A stretch of DNA of 64,000 nt from Holophagales bacterium (GTDB lineage Bacteria > Acidobacteriota > Thermoanaerobaculia > UBA5066). Below the pieces are notes generated by a model that saw only the letters and a program-made list of their open reading frames with translations, ran no database searches and was not told the origin of the DNA. The stretch spans positions 1 through 64,000 of the forward strand of contig JADJZB010000008.1 in NCBI GenBank assembly GCA_016719485.1. Direction: 5' to 3'. This document shows, in pieces, positions 25,203-33,736 of the stretch (the first letter of the stretch is position 1; each line of letters opens with the position of its first letter). The position numbers were made by a program, and so were the translations under genes.

Positions 25203-26582
25203 GTGCGCCGCATCGCCCTCTCCGCGGCAGCGCTCTTCTGTCTCGCCGTGGCGGCGTGCGGGTGGGTCGAGGAGAGCCGCGAGGCGGCGAAGCACGACGC
25301 GACGGGGATGGAGGCCCTTCTGGCCGCGGAGCGCGGGGACCTCGAAACGCTGAGGGCGGTTCTCGCGAAGGATCCGAAGGCCGCGAACGGGAAGCGCTGG
25401 ACCTCGGGGACGCGAAAAGGCTCGATGCGCGCGCTGACCGACACCGCCCTGACCGCCGCCGTGAGGGCCCGGAACCTCGAGGCGGTCGACCTCCTCCTCG
25501 GGGCCGGGGCCGACGCGAACTTCCTCCTCGATTCGGGAGAGGCCCCGCTCGACGTCCTCGCCGCGGCCCAGCCGCGCGACGCCACGGCGCTTTCCCTCGC
25601 GAAGGCGCTCGTCGCCCGGGGCGCGCGGCTCGCGCCGAGGACCTGGGAGCGGACCGGCGAGACGACGTCGCCCCTCCACACCCTCGTCGCCGCGGGGGCG
25701 GTGAGGGACGGGGAGGACGGGCTCCTGCGCCTCTTCGCCTCCGAGCGTTCCGCCCTCTCCGCCACGAACGGCCGCGGCCTCACGCCCCTCCACATCGCGG
25801 CGATGGGCTGCCAGGACAGGACCGTCGAGGTGCTCCTCGAGGCCGGAGCGGACCCGATCGCCCGCACCGTCTCCTCCCGCGACGCCTGGCCTTCGCAGCG
25901 CACGGGCGATACGCCCCTTCACTCCGCCGCGGACTGCGGCCGGATCGACGTCGTCTTCGCGCTCTGCGCCGGCGGCGCGAACCCGCGCCTGACGAACGGG
26001 GCCGGAGAGACGCCCCTGGCGGCCTACCGGCGGGTTGCGGGCGCCGACCCGGGCCGTTCCGCGACCGCCGCGGACCCCCGGAAGTACGAGAGCGTCGTCG
26101 CAGCTCTCGCGCCCGGCGGTCCGTGCGACGCCTGGTACGGGAGGTTCCTGCGCGAGGGCCGGCCGGCCCGCTGGGAGGCGGTCCGCGTCGCGCGGTACGA
26201 GCTCGGGTGCTCGTTCGACTCGCGCTCCGACTGCGGCGACGCCGGTTGGGCCTTCGAGAAGGGAGAGGGGGTCGCCGTCGACCTCGGCAAGGCGATGGCC
26301 GCCTACCGGAAGGGGTGCGAGCTGAAGGGAGCCTGGGCCTGCGGGATGGTCGGGACCCTCCACGAGAACGGAGCGGGCGTTCCCGAAGACCCGGCCGACG
26401 CGGCCCGGTGGTACGCGACGGGCTGCGACGGCGACGATGGCCAGAGCTGCTATCGGCTCGGCGCGCTCGCCCGCGACGGCCGGGGCGTGACGCAGGATCG
26501 GGCACGAGCCCTCGCCCTTTTCGACAAGGCCTGCGAGCGGAAGTACGAGAAGGGGTGCGCGGGGGCCAGCGCCCTGCGTTGA
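25203..26582 (+). CDS. Ankyrin-repeat and Sel1-repeat lipoprotein
   Basis: 459 residues from GTG 25203. Signal with lipobox LAVAAC-G (Cys about residue 20). Ankyrin repeats follow: EALLAAERGDLETLRAVLAKDP, TALTAAVRARNLEAVDLLLGAGAD, GLTPLHIAAMGCQDRTVEVLLEAGADP, DTPLHSAADCGRIDVVFALCAGGANP. The last 120 residues are Sel1-like units (GWAFEKGEGVAVDLGKAMAAYRKGCELKGAWACGMVG, ENGAGVPEDPADAARWYATGCDG), with paired Cys as in secreted Sel1 proteins. It probably scaffolds protein contacts in the periplasm. The combination of both repeat types in one lipoprotein is unusual. A longer open frame upstream is antisense to the kinase and not real. Confidence 0.85.
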   Translation: MRRIALSAAALFCLAVAACGWVEESREAAKHDATGMEALLAAERGDLETLRAVLAKDPKAANGKRWTSGTRKGSMRALTDTALTAAVRARNLEAVDLLLGAGADANFLLDSGEAPLDVLAAAQPRDATALSLAKALVARGARLAPRTWERTGETTSPLHTLVAAGAVRDGEDGLLRLFASERSALSATNGRGLTPLHIAAMGCQDRTVEVLLEAGADPIARTVSSRDAWPSQRTGDTPLHSAADCGRIDVVFALCAGGANPRLTNGAGETPLAAYRRVAGADPGRSATAADPRKYESVVAALAPGGPCDAWYGRFLREGRPARWEAVRVARYELGCSFDSRSDCGDAGWAFEKGEGVAVDLGKAMAAYRKGCELKGAWACGMVGTLHENGAGVPEDPADAARWYATGCDGDDGQSCYRLGALARDGRGVTQDRARALALFDKACERKYEKGCAGASALR

Positions 26583-26605
26583 CCGGGGCGCGACCGTCGC
26601 CCCGG
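26583..26605. terminator. Bidirectional terminator hairpin
   Basis: Perfect 8-base stem CCGGGGCG / CGCCCCGG (26583-26590 with 26598-26605) and a 7-base loop, directly after the ankyrin gene stop and 28 bases from the stop of the convergent tetR gene. No T tract. Confidence 0.5.
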
Positions 26606-26632
26606 AGGACGGCCGGCTCCCTCTCTACACGC

Positions 26633-27382
26633 TCATCTCGCCCGCCGCTCGACGTAGCGGCTGAGCGCCTCGACGGCCTCGTCGAGCATCTCGTCCCGGC
26701 CGAAGCGGTCCGGCGCCGCGTGAACGAGGACGACGCTGACGGTTTCGGTGACCGCGGCGAGGAGAAAGGCCATCAGCGCGCGATTGCCCGGGCGGACGTC
26801 GGGCCGGGCCGACAGGATCTCCGCCAGCGTGGCGACGTGGCTCTGCTTGTAGCCGGCCAGCCCCTCGGGGACCACCGGCATCTGGCCGACCTGCTGCTCG
26901 ATGGCGCGAGAGAGGCGGGGATCGGCCTCGTGCACTTCGCGCAGCCGCTCGAGGAGGAGCCGGATCCCGTGCCGGAGGGGAACGGCGGGATCCCGGAGCA
27001 GGGGAATGCAGGCGCGGATCGCCGATTCCACCGCGGCGAGGTGGCGCGCCAGGAGCGCCGTCAGGACCGCGTCCTTGTTCGGGAAATACTGGTAGAGCGA
27101 CCCGACCGACACGCCCGCCCGCCGGGCGATGTGGTTCGTGCTCGTCCGCGCGTACCCCCGCGAGGAGAAGAGATCGATCGCCGCCTCGAGGATCGCCCCC
27201 ACCGTCTCGCGGGCCCGGTCCTGGGTCGGGCTCTTGCGCGGGGCGAGCCTCCGGGGAAGCCGGACGCGGGGCGCATCCTCCACGCGAATGCGAGCACCCG
27301 TGGAGGCGGTCCGTCGGCGGGCGGCGCCGGAGGGCTTCCGGCCCGCGCGAGATCCCGGCCGGGGCGGGGTCGGGTCGGTCAC
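26633..27382 (-). CDS. TetR-family regulator with Arg-rich N-terminal extension
   Basis: 249 residues from GTG 27382. The TetR helix-turn-helix is at about residues 55-105 (ETVGAILEAAIDLFSSRGYARTSTNHIARRAGVSVGSLYQYFPNKDAVL). The C-terminal half is the ligand and dimer domain (LREVHEADPRLSRAIEQQVGQMP). The first 50 residues are Arg/Pro-rich and not part of the family; a GTG at about 27283 could be the real start. Its promoter region is shared with the divergent methyltransferase and contains a 14-base palindrome, so self-regulation and control of the methyltransferase are likely. Confidence 0.88.
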   Translation of the reverse strand: MTDPTPPRPGSRAGRKPSGAARRRTASTGARIRVEDAPRVRLPRRLAPRKSPTQDRARETVGAILEAAIDLFSSRGYARTSTNHIARRAGVSVGSLYQYFPNKDAVLTALLARHLAAVESAIRACIPLLRDPAVPLRHGIRLLLERLREVHEADPRLSRAIEQQVGQMPVVPEGLAGYKQSHVATLAEILSARPDVRPGNRALMAFLLAAVTETVSVVLVHAAPDRFGRDEMLDEAVEALSRYVERRAR

Positions 27383-27413
27383 GAGGGCTCCTCTCGAAAG
27401 CGAGTCGACGAAG

Positions 27414-27427
27414 CGAGCGATCGCTCG
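27414..27427. promoter_or_regulatory. 14-base palindrome, candidate TetR operator
   Basis: CGAGCGATCGCTCG is a perfect palindrome lying 12 bases upstream of the methyltransferase ATG and 31 bases upstream of the tetR start. A second shorter one, CTCG-N4-CGAG, lies about 20 bases to its left. Position and symmetry fit a repressor site for both genes; binding is inferred. Confidence 0.5.
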
Positions 27428-27439
27428 TATCTTGAAGAC

Positions 27440-28042
27440 ATGATACCGAACGAAAGCTCACATACGCAGCCCGCCCCCTCGGGCGGAGTCCACGTCTGCC
27501 CCGCCTGGGCCGGGCCGCTCCTCTGCTGCCCCCTGCGTCGTCTCTTCGAACGGCCGGAGACGCTCCTCGGCGATCACGTGAAGCCCGGGATGACCGTCCT
27601 CGAGCCGGGCTGCGGGATGGGCTACTTCACGCTGCCGATCGCGCGGATGACGGGTCCGGCGGGCCGGGTGGTCGCCGTCGATCTCCAGTCGAAGATGATC
27701 GAAGGCCTGACCCGGCGCGCCCGTCGCGCGGGGCTCCTGGACCGGATCGAGGCCGTCGCCTGCGCCGACGGGGACCTCGGTCTGGCGGCCCGGCCGGGAG
27801 TCGTCGACCTCGCCGTCGCAATTCACGTCCTCCACGAGGTCCGCGACCGCCAGCGGTTTCTCGGACAGCTTTACGCCGCCCTCCGTCCGGGAGGCCGGCT
27901 GCTCCTCCTCGAGCCGAAGGGGCACGTCTCCCGCGAGGCGCTCGATGCGGAGCTGGCCCTCTCGGAGCGGGCGGGCTTTCGCCCGGCCGGAGAGCCTCTC
28001 CACCGGCGCAGCCACGGAGCCCTGCTCGAGAAGCCCCGATAG
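27440..28042 (+). CDS. SAM-dependent methyltransferase (class I)
   Basis: 200 residues from ATG 27440. The SAM site is VLEPGCGMGYFTLPIARM (motif I) with VVAVDLQSKMI (motif II acidic residue) and VVDLAVAIHVLHEV (motif IV). It has the overall look of UbiE/methyltransferase 11 proteins. An unusual N-terminal CPAWAGPLLCCPLRRLFERP contains a Cys pair. Substrate unknown. Divergent from and probably regulated by the TetR gene; many such pairs deal with toxic or membrane-active compounds. Confidence 0.82.
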   Translation: MIPNESSHTQPAPSGGVHVCPAWAGPLLCCPLRRLFERPETLLGDHVKPGMTVLEPGCGMGYFTLPIARMTGPAGRVVAVDLQSKMIEGLTRRARRAGLLDRIEAVACADGDLGLAARPGVVDLAVAIHVLHEVRDRQRFLGQLYAALRPGGRLLLLEPKGHVSREALDAELALSERAGFRPAGEPLHRRSHGALLEKPR

Positions 28043-28116
28043 GGCGCGGCGACAGCGGCGAGGGCGGAGGGGAGGAACGCGAGCCCGACGGCTAGACTCG
28101 CCGCGCGAGGTTCCCG

Positions 28117-29091
28117 ATGAGCTCAGCACGACGTGCGTCCGCGATCCTTCTCTCGCTTGCCGCCCTCACGAGCCGGACGCTTCCCGCCGCGCCGCCCGAT
28201 CCGGCCACCTTCTCGATCGCCGCAGCCGATCCGGCGACCGGCGAGGTCGGGGTTGCGGTGGCGAGCCGCTTCTTCGCCGTCGGGACGGTCGTCCCGTGGG
28301 CGAAGGCGGGGGTCGGCGCCGTGGCGACGCAGGCTTCGGCGAACACCTCGTTCGGGCCGAACGGCCTCGACCTGATGGCCCGCGGCGTCACGGCGGAGGA
28401 GGCGTTGAAGGTCCTGCTTCGCGCGGATGACGGGCGCGACCGCCGACAGGTGGGCCTCGTGACCTCCTCGGGCGACTCGGCGACCTATTCCGGCTCGGGG
28501 TGCAATTCGTGGGCGGGAGGCCGGCGCGGACCGAACTACGCGGTGCAGGGGAACATCCTGACGGGCGAGGCCGTCGTCGTCGCGATGGAGAAGTCCTTCC
28601 TCGGAAGCGCCGGAAGACCGCTCGCAGAGAGGCTGCTGGCGGCTCTCGCCGCGGGCGACGCGGCCGGAGGGGACAGCCGCGGGCGGCAGTCGGCGGCGCT
28701 CCTCGTCTGCCGCGCGAAGGGGGGCTACAACGGCTTCACCGACCGGGCGGTCGACGTCCGGGTGGACGATCACGCCGACCCCTTCCGCGAGCTGTCGCGC
28801 CTCGTCGGGATGGGCGTCGTGAACGATCTCTGGAACCGGGGCTGGACGGCGTTCATGGAGAAGCGGTTCGCCGAGGCGCTGAAGTGGCAGGAGCAGGCGA
28901 CGGCCCGCGCGGAGGGGCAGCCGGCCATGCTCCCCGAAGTGGTCTACGACCTCGCCGTCATCCGGCTCGCCGCCGGCGACAGGCCCGGAGCGCTCTCCGC
29001 GGCGCACCGGGCGCTGAAGCTGAACCCGAAGCTCGCCGCGCAGGCGGCATCCGACCCCGACCTGGCGGCGATCCGGCCGGAGCTGCCGTAG
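28117..29091 (+). CDS. Secreted DUF1028-family protein with TPR tail
   Basis: 324 residues from ATG 28117 with a signal peptide (ILLSLAALTSRTLPA). Residues 31-240 follow the DUF1028 pattern: FSIAAADPATGEVGVAVASRFFAVGTVVPWAKAGVGAVATQASAN, then GPNYAVQGNILTG and GGYNGFTDRAVDVRVDDHADPFREL. This family has an Ntn-hydrolase-like fold without proven activity. The last 80 residues contain TPR-like helices (KRFAEALKWQEQATARAEG, DRPGALSAAHRALKLNPK). Exported. It faces the DUF2142 gene with nine bases between the stops. Confidence 0.87.
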   Translation: MSSARRASAILLSLAALTSRTLPAAPPDPATFSIAAADPATGEVGVAVASRFFAVGTVVPWAKAGVGAVATQASANTSFGPNGLDLMARGVTAEEALKVLLRADDGRDRRQVGLVTSSGDSATYSGSGCNSWAGGRRGPNYAVQGNILTGEAVVVAMEKSFLGSAGRPLAERLLAALAAGDAAGGDSRGRQSAALLVCRAKGGYNGFTDRAVDVRVDDHADPFRELSRLVGMGVVNDLWNRGWTAFMEKRFAEALKWQEQATARAEGQPAMLPEVVYDLAVIRLAAGDRPGALSAAHRALKLNPKLAAQAASDPDLAAIRPELP

Positions 29092-29100
29092 GCTCGAGAG

Positions 29101-31317
29101 TCAGCTGCCCGGAAACAGCCGGAGGTAGCGCACCGTCACGAGGGCGTCGGCGAGAAGCAGGAGCGCCGCCAGGAGGAAGGCGAGCCACGTCGCTCGCCCG
29201 ATACGGCGGATGCCGGCTACGGCGGCGACGCCGAGGCACGGAAGGAGCGGCAGGTAGTAGCGGGCGTGCATGCCGCCGAGGCGGCCCGTCTCGACGTAGC
29301 CCGCGTGGGCGTAGACGAGGTTGACGGCCAGCGTCACCGCGAAGGCGACGGACCCGATCCGGGCGAGGGTGCGGCCGGTCCGGTCGTTCCCCGCCGGGTC
29401 CCGGTCGGATGCGGCGAGGCCGACCGCGGCGAGGACCAGCAGGAGCGCCGGACCGCCGAGCGTCCAGGCCGGTCCCACCGGTAGCCAGACGTGACCGGTG
29501 ATGGAGAGCCAGGTCGAGGCGAGCGCTTTGGCCATGCCCACGCCCCACGCCGTCAGCGGCATCCGTGCTCCCTCCCGCGCGACGACGAACGCCGACCGGG
29601 CAAAGGCCTCCGGGTTCGTCACGTCGAGCGACGGGATGGGCGTGCCGTACCGGACGAGGACCGGAACGAAGTGGAGCACGGGAAGGACGAGCCAGGGGAG
29701 AACGGCGAACAGGAACCGCCCGCGCGTTCCCCGGGGCGCGAGCCTCCAGGTCTCGACGAGAGTGGCGAAGACCGCGACGGAGACGAGGAGGCCGGCCGTC
29801 GCCTTCGACAGGAGTGCGACCGCGAGGCCGGCTCCGAGAAGCGTCGCGGTGAGGAGATCGGAGCGTCCCTCCAGCCTGCGGGAGATGCCGAGGAGGGCGA
29901 TCCCGCCCGACAGGAAGGCGAGAACGTCGTTGTTGACGGCGGCGCCGACGAACGCGAAGGCCGGGACCGTCGAGACCGCCGCCGCATAGACCACGTGCCC
30001 CGGGAGGGACCAGGGCCGTCTCCACCCGAGGACGAGCAGGAGCGCCGCGGCCGCCACGAAAAGGGGTGCGGACGCGTGGCGAAGGCGCCTCGTGAGGTCG
30101 TCGAGGGACGGGGTCCCGGGCGCGCCGAAAGCCCGACCGACGACGCCGATCACGGCGTAGTAGGGCGATGGGTGCGCCAGATAGTTCGAGAGCTCGCCGA
30201 AACGGCCACTCTCGTCGAGAAGGCGCATCTCCTCGTAGCGCGGCACGAATCGGCCCGCGCTTCCCACGTACGCGGCGTAGGAGACGTGCGCCGGCTCGTC
30301 GGGCGGAACGCCGGGCGGGACGTTCTCGGAGAACAACACGGCCTTCGCCATGAGATAGACGAAGGCAATGATGTAGACGAGACCCGTCGGCAGGGAGGCC
30401 CGGGGAGCCACGTTCGGCGGCCTGCGGGACGTCGGCTCGCCGCCCCCGTCAGGCGGAGAGCGCGGCCCCGGCGCGGTTCGCAGGTGGTCGAGGGTCGCCG
30501 ACATCGCGGCCTCGAGGTGGGGCGTCGGCCCGGCGAAGGGATGAACGGCGCCGAAGGTGTGGCCGGCTCCGTCGATCGCGGCGAGCCGCGCGTGCGCGGT
30601 ACTGGCCGTGGCGAGCTCTTCGGCCTCCGTGAACGGCACCGTCTCGTCCGCGGTGCCGTGGACGACGAGCCACGCGGAGCGGAGGCGCCGCGCCGCGGAG
30701 AGCAGGTCGAGGCGGGCGCGGTTCCCGAGGACGTCGTCGAGGAAGTCGACCCCCATCGGGAGGACCTGCCCCGTCCGCGCGTTCACGACCTCGTAGACGC
30801 CGGTTCGCCGCCACCCGGCGAGCGTCGCCTCGTCGGCGATCCGGTCGAAGTGCGAGACGGCCGCCCAGGTGACGAGCGCCTTCACCTCCGGCCGCTCGGC
30901 CGCGCCGAGGAGGGCGATGCCGCCGCCGCGGCTGTGGCCCATCAGGCCGAGGCGGGACGGGTCGAGCGTGGGGCCGAGCCGTCCCGCGAGGATGGCGTCG
31001 AGGACCGTGTCGAGGTCCTCGCGCTCGATGGAGAGCGTGTTCTTCCGGAAAGCGTCGAGGTCCTCGATGTCGCCGTCCGGGTCGCGGACGCCGTTGCGGG
31101 AGAAGTTGAAGTGGACGGCCGCCAGCCCCGCGGCCGCGAGGCGCGCACCGAGCCAGGGGTGGAAGCCCCAGTCCTTGAAGCCCTTGAAGCCGTGGCAGAC
31201 GACCACGACGGGGTGCGGGCCCTCTCCTTCGGGCAGGCGGAGGTCCCCGTGGATCGGCTGGCCCAGGAAGCTCTGGAGCGTGAAGCGGCTGTGGATCACG
31301 AGCCGATTCTGTCTCAC
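29101..31317 (-). CDS. Alpha/beta hydrolase fused in frame to a DUF2142 membrane protein
   Basis: 738 residues from GTG 31317, which overlaps the TGA of the upstream acyltransferase by four bases. Residues 1-275: dienelactone-hydrolase-like fold with VVCHGFKGFKDWG, nucleophile GHSRGG, acid in VHGTADETVPF and catalytic His in GAGHTFG. After a Pro/Arg-rich linker the chain enters a polytopic domain of about 440 residues that opens with PPGVPPDEPAHVSYAAYVGSAGR, the hallmark of DUF2142 membrane proteins (GT-C-like). About eleven helices follow. No stop or frame change separates the halves. A GTG in the linker could let the second half be made alone. Either a true fusion or two genes joined by a lost stop. 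Likely role: envelope glycolipid or polymer modification, by inference. Confidence 0.75.
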   Translation of the reverse strand: MRQNRLVIHSRFTLQSFLGQPIHGDLRLPEGEGPHPVVVVCHGFKGFKDWGFHPWLGARLAAAGLAAVHFNFSRNGVRDPDGDIEDLDAFRKNTLSIEREDLDTVLDAILAGRLGPTLDPSRLGLMGHSRGGGIALLGAAERPEVKALVTWAAVSHFDRIADEATLAGWRRTGVYEVVNARTGQVLPMGVDFLDDVLGNRARLDLLSAARRLRSAWLVVHGTADETVPFTEAEELATASTAHARLAAIDGAGHTFGAVHPFAGPTPHLEAAMSATLDHLRTAPGPRSPPDGGGEPTSRRPPNVAPRASLPTGLVYIIAFVYLMAKAVLFSENVPPGVPPDEPAHVSYAAYVGSAGRFVPRYEEMRLLDESGRFGELSNYLAHPSPYYAVIGVVGRAFGAPGTPSLDDLTRRLRHASAPLFVAAAALLLVLGWRRPWSLPGHVVYAAAVSTVPAFAFVGAAVNNDVLAFLSGGIALLGISRRLEGRSDLLTATLLGAGLAVALLSKATAGLLVSVAVFATLVETWRLAPRGTRGRFLFAVLPWLVLPVLHFVPVLVRYGTPIPSLDVTNPEAFARSAFVVAREGARMPLTAWGVGMAKALASTWLSITGHVWLPVGPAWTLGGPALLLVLAAVGLAASDRDPAGNDRTGRTLARIGSVAFAVTLAVNLVYAHAGYVETGRLGGMHARYYLPLLPCLGVAAVAGIRRIGRATWLAFLLAALLLLADALVTVRYLRLFPGS

Positions 31318-31925
31318 GCGATCGGCAAGAAGACGCGAAGGTCGATTCCCCCGGCGTCCGCCGGAAGGGCAACGGCCCCCCGGACGCCCGGCGTCAGGAT
31401 GTCGAAGGCCACGGGCGGGCCGGCGTCGAAGGCGACGTCGGGGACCGGGAGGCGCGAGAGGTTCGTCAGGAGGAGCCCCTGCCGCGGGTGGACGACGTGG
31501 CACTCCTCCATCGCCTCGAGCCCCTCCGCGCGACGAAGCCTCTCGAGGGCGACGAGCGAGAGCTGCGCCGCCTCCGCGTCGATCCCGTCGACGGCGCGGC
31601 GCACGCGCGTCGCGAGGTCGCCGATCGGCGCACCACCGAGCTCCCCGCGCGGGATCGACGCCTTCGCGAGGGCGACCGCGTTGCCGAAGTAGGTTGGCCC
31701 GACGGCCGGGTGGATCCTCCGGAAATCGACCGGGCAGCTGACGTAGGTGTCGAGGGAGGGGTCCTCACCGGCCCACTCCACGAGGTACTTCTTCCAGAGC
31801 CACGCCGCCGCCGTGTCGTTGTGCGAGAGGCGGACCGGGTTCCCCTCCTGGGCCTCCCGGTGCATCGCGACGAGCTCCGCCCGGGAGAGGACGTGGCGGT
31901 GCGGGCGGATGTGGTCCCGATCCAC
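31314..31925 (-). CDS. BAHD-like acyltransferase, C-terminal part (frameshifted)
   Basis: C-terminal 200 residues of the gene begun at 32478. Typical BAHD features in this half: SHNDTAAAWLWKKYL (the conserved helix of the second domain), CPVDFRRIHPAVGPTYFGNAVALAKAS (matching the VD-R-R-x-P...YFGN motif of plant acyltransferases) and an ILTPGVRG strand where DFGWG normally sits. It is open from about 31960 in this frame, so the listed start is not real. A G6 run at 31967-31972 (CCCCCC in the coding strand) is where the frames part; five C would restore one gene. Its stop overlaps the hydrolase start. Confidence 0.75.
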   Translation of the reverse strand: MDRDHIRPHRHVLSRAELVAMHREAQEGNPVRLSHNDTAAAWLWKKYLVEWAGEDPSLDTYVSCPVDFRRIHPAVGPTYFGNAVALAKASIPRGELGGAPIGDLATRVRRAVDGIDAEAAQLSLVALERLRRAEGLEAMEECHVVHPRQGLLLTNLSRLPVPDVAFDAGPPVAFDILTPGVRGAVALPADAGGIDLRVFLPIA

Positions 31926-32478
31926 CTCGGTGCGGCGTCCGGCCCGGAACAGCCCTCCCGCGGCGAGGGGGGTCGGTCACCGTGCCGCTCCCGTCGACCG
32001 CCGGCACGAGCGCCTCCCGCGCGTGCGACGGCGGCGGGAACGGCTCGCCCCGGAAGAGGCGCGCCCAGCTCGTCAGGAAATGGAAGTAGCTGTAGCCGTC
32101 GGCGACGGCGTGGGAGAGGCTGAAGCCGAGGACGCAGCCGTTCGGCGTCCGGGTCAGGAGGACCCGCGCGAGCGGCTCTCCTTCGCGGCCGTCGACGGGA
32201 TCGAGGAAGACGGTCCGGCGCTCGGTCTCCGCAAAGCCGGTCGCCGACTCCGCCACGCGGAAGGCGCAGCCCCCCTCGTACGGCTCGAAGGCCAGGGCGT
32301 TGCCCGCAACCCGGACGAAGCGGCTCGAGACGGGCGGGAACGCTTCGAGCGCGCGGTGCAGGCTCTGCTCGAGCCGGCCCGCGTCCATCGCACCCGCGTA
32401 GGCGAAGGCGAACTCGATGGGGTAGGCGCCGCGGCCGGTGAAGACGTGGTCGATCGGCGAGAGAGGGATGAGCGTCAT
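31765..32478 (-). CDS. BAHD-like acyltransferase, N-terminal part (frameshifted)
   Basis: Starts ATG 32478 (MTLIPLSPIDHVFTGRG). The family catalytic motif H-x3-D-G is seen as HAVADG in FSLSHAVADGYSYFHFL at about residue 125. In-frame sequence is sensible to VDGSGTVTDP (near 31965) and then becomes Pro/Arg/Gly-rich, which shows the frame is lost at the C6 homopolymer. Joined to 31314-31925 it gives about 387 residues, slightly short for BAHD enzymes, which transfer acyl groups from CoA thioesters to alcohols or amines. BAHD proteins are mainly plant and fungal; bacterial ones are few. The neighbours (hydrolase, DUF2142) suggest lipid or glycolipid acylation. Confidence 0.75.
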   Translation of the reverse strand: MTLIPLSPIDHVFTGRGAYPIEFAFAYAGAMDAGRLEQSLHRALEAFPPVSSRFVRVAGNALAFEPYEGGCAFRVAESATGFAETERRTVFLDPVDGREGEPLARVLLTRTPNGCVLGFSLSHAVADGYSYFHFLTSWARLFRGEPFPPPSHAREALVPAVDGSGTVTDPPRRGRAVPGRTPHRGGSGPHPPAPPRPLPGGARRDAPGGPGGEPGPPLAQRHGGGVALEEVPRGVGR

Positions 32479-32538
32479 CGCGACGATGATCGCCCGTCGC
32501 CGCGGGAACCGCCACGGCTGCCGGGGCCCCGCGCCGAG

Positions 32539-33681
32539 CTAAGCGCGCGGGAGGGTGAAGCTGAACGTGCAGCCGGCGCCGGTCGCCCCGCCGCTCTCCA
32601 CGGCCACCTCGCCGCCCATCCTCTCCACGAGCCGGCGGACGATCGACAGGCCGAGACCGTGCCCGTCGGCGTCCCCCCGCCAGAGCCGGGTGAACGGCGC
32701 GAACGTCTTCGCCCGCTCTTCAGGGGTCAGCCCCCGACCGTTGTCGCGCACCCAGACGCGGACACGGCGGTCGTCCAGGACCGTCGCCCCGAGCTCGACC
32801 CGCGGGGGCCGGCCTCCGTACTTCAGCGCGTTGCTCACGTAGTTCGTGAGGACCTGCTCGACCCACGGGGCATAGCCCGCCGCCGCGGGCCACGAGCCCG
32901 GCAGGAGGACCTCGGCCCGCAGGCGCTTCACCTCGTGCGCGAGACCGGCCAGGCTCTCGCCCGCGATGGGACCCAGGTCGAGGGGCGCCATCGGGACGTC
33001 CGACCGGCGGGTCTCTCCGATGAGGAGGAGCGCGTCGATGATCGTCTGCATCTTCCGCGCGCTCCGGGTGATCGCGTCGAGCGATTCCCGCCGTTCGGAC
33101 TCCGGCAGGGTGTCGGCGCCCTGCTCGAGGTGCTCGGCGAACCCCAGGATGGCCGACACGGGGTTCTTCAGGTCGTGGGCGACGGTGTGGGCGTACGCGT
33201 CGAGCTCCTCGTTTCGAGCCACGAGCGCCGCGTGCGACGCGCCGAGAGCCGCCTCCATCTCCCTGGCCACCGTGACGTCCTCGAAGACCGTGGCGAACTC
33301 GCCCCGGGCCGGGGAGAACACGAGGATCCGGAAGTGGCGCCGGAGCGGCGCGAAGTAGGCCTCCATCCGCGCCGGCTCGCCGGTGATCGCGACGCGCCCG
33401 AAGACGTCGAGGTACGGGGCTCCGCCGGCGCCGTAGAGGTTCGAGGCCAGGCGCCCGACGGCGTCCTCCTTGCGGATTCCGGTGTGGGCCTCGTACGCCG
33501 GGTTGGCGTCGGTGAGGACGTAGTCGGCCGGCTCGCCCCGCTCGTCGAGCAGGAGACGGTGCAACGCGACTCCCTCGGTCATCGTCTCGAAGAGCGCCCG
33601 GAACCGCGCCTCTCCATCGCCGGCCGCCCCGGCAGCGATCTCTTCGGCCCGCGAATCCTTCGACCAGCTCGCGTCGTCCAT
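32539..33681 (-). CDS. Soluble PAS-domain sensor histidine kinase
   Basis: 380 residues from ATG 33681. A PAS domain at about 25-145 (FETMTEGVALHRLLLD...DANPAYEAHTGIRKEDAVGR) is followed by a HisKA dimer domain with phospho-acceptor H169 in HTVAHDLKNPVSAILGF. The ATP lid domain has N box NYVSNALKYG, G1 VRDNGRGLTP and G2 GHGLGLSIVRRL. No membrane segment, so it senses something inside the cell. No response regulator is nearby, making it an orphan. Its upstream neighbour in the same direction is a PPP phosphatase 55 bases away. Confidence 0.92.
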   Translation of the reverse strand: MDDASWSKDSRAEEIAAGAAGDGEARFRALFETMTEGVALHRLLLDERGEPADYVLTDANPAYEAHTGIRKEDAVGRLASNLYGAGGAPYLDVFGRVAITGEPARMEAYFAPLRRHFRILVFSPARGEFATVFEDVTVAREMEAALGASHAALVARNEELDAYAHTVAHDLKNPVSAILGFAEHLEQGADTLPESERRESLDAITRSARKMQTIIDALLLIGETRRSDVPMAPLDLGPIAGESLAGLAHEVKRLRAEVLLPGSWPAAAGYAPWVEQVLTNYVSNALKYGGRPPRVELGATVLDDRRVRVWVRDNGRGLTPEERAKTFAPFTRLWRGDADGHGLGLSIVRRLVERMGGEVAVESGGATGAGCTFSFTLPRA

Positions 33682-33736
33682 GGGGCGCCTCCGCGGTGCA
33701 GCGGCATTCTCTCCGAAAGCCGCGACAGGCGCGTGC

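Noticed and set aside
29491..31692. Plus-strand frame of 730 codons
   Set aside because: Antisense to the hydrolase-DUF2142 gene, whose motifs and hydrophobic pattern are unambiguous.
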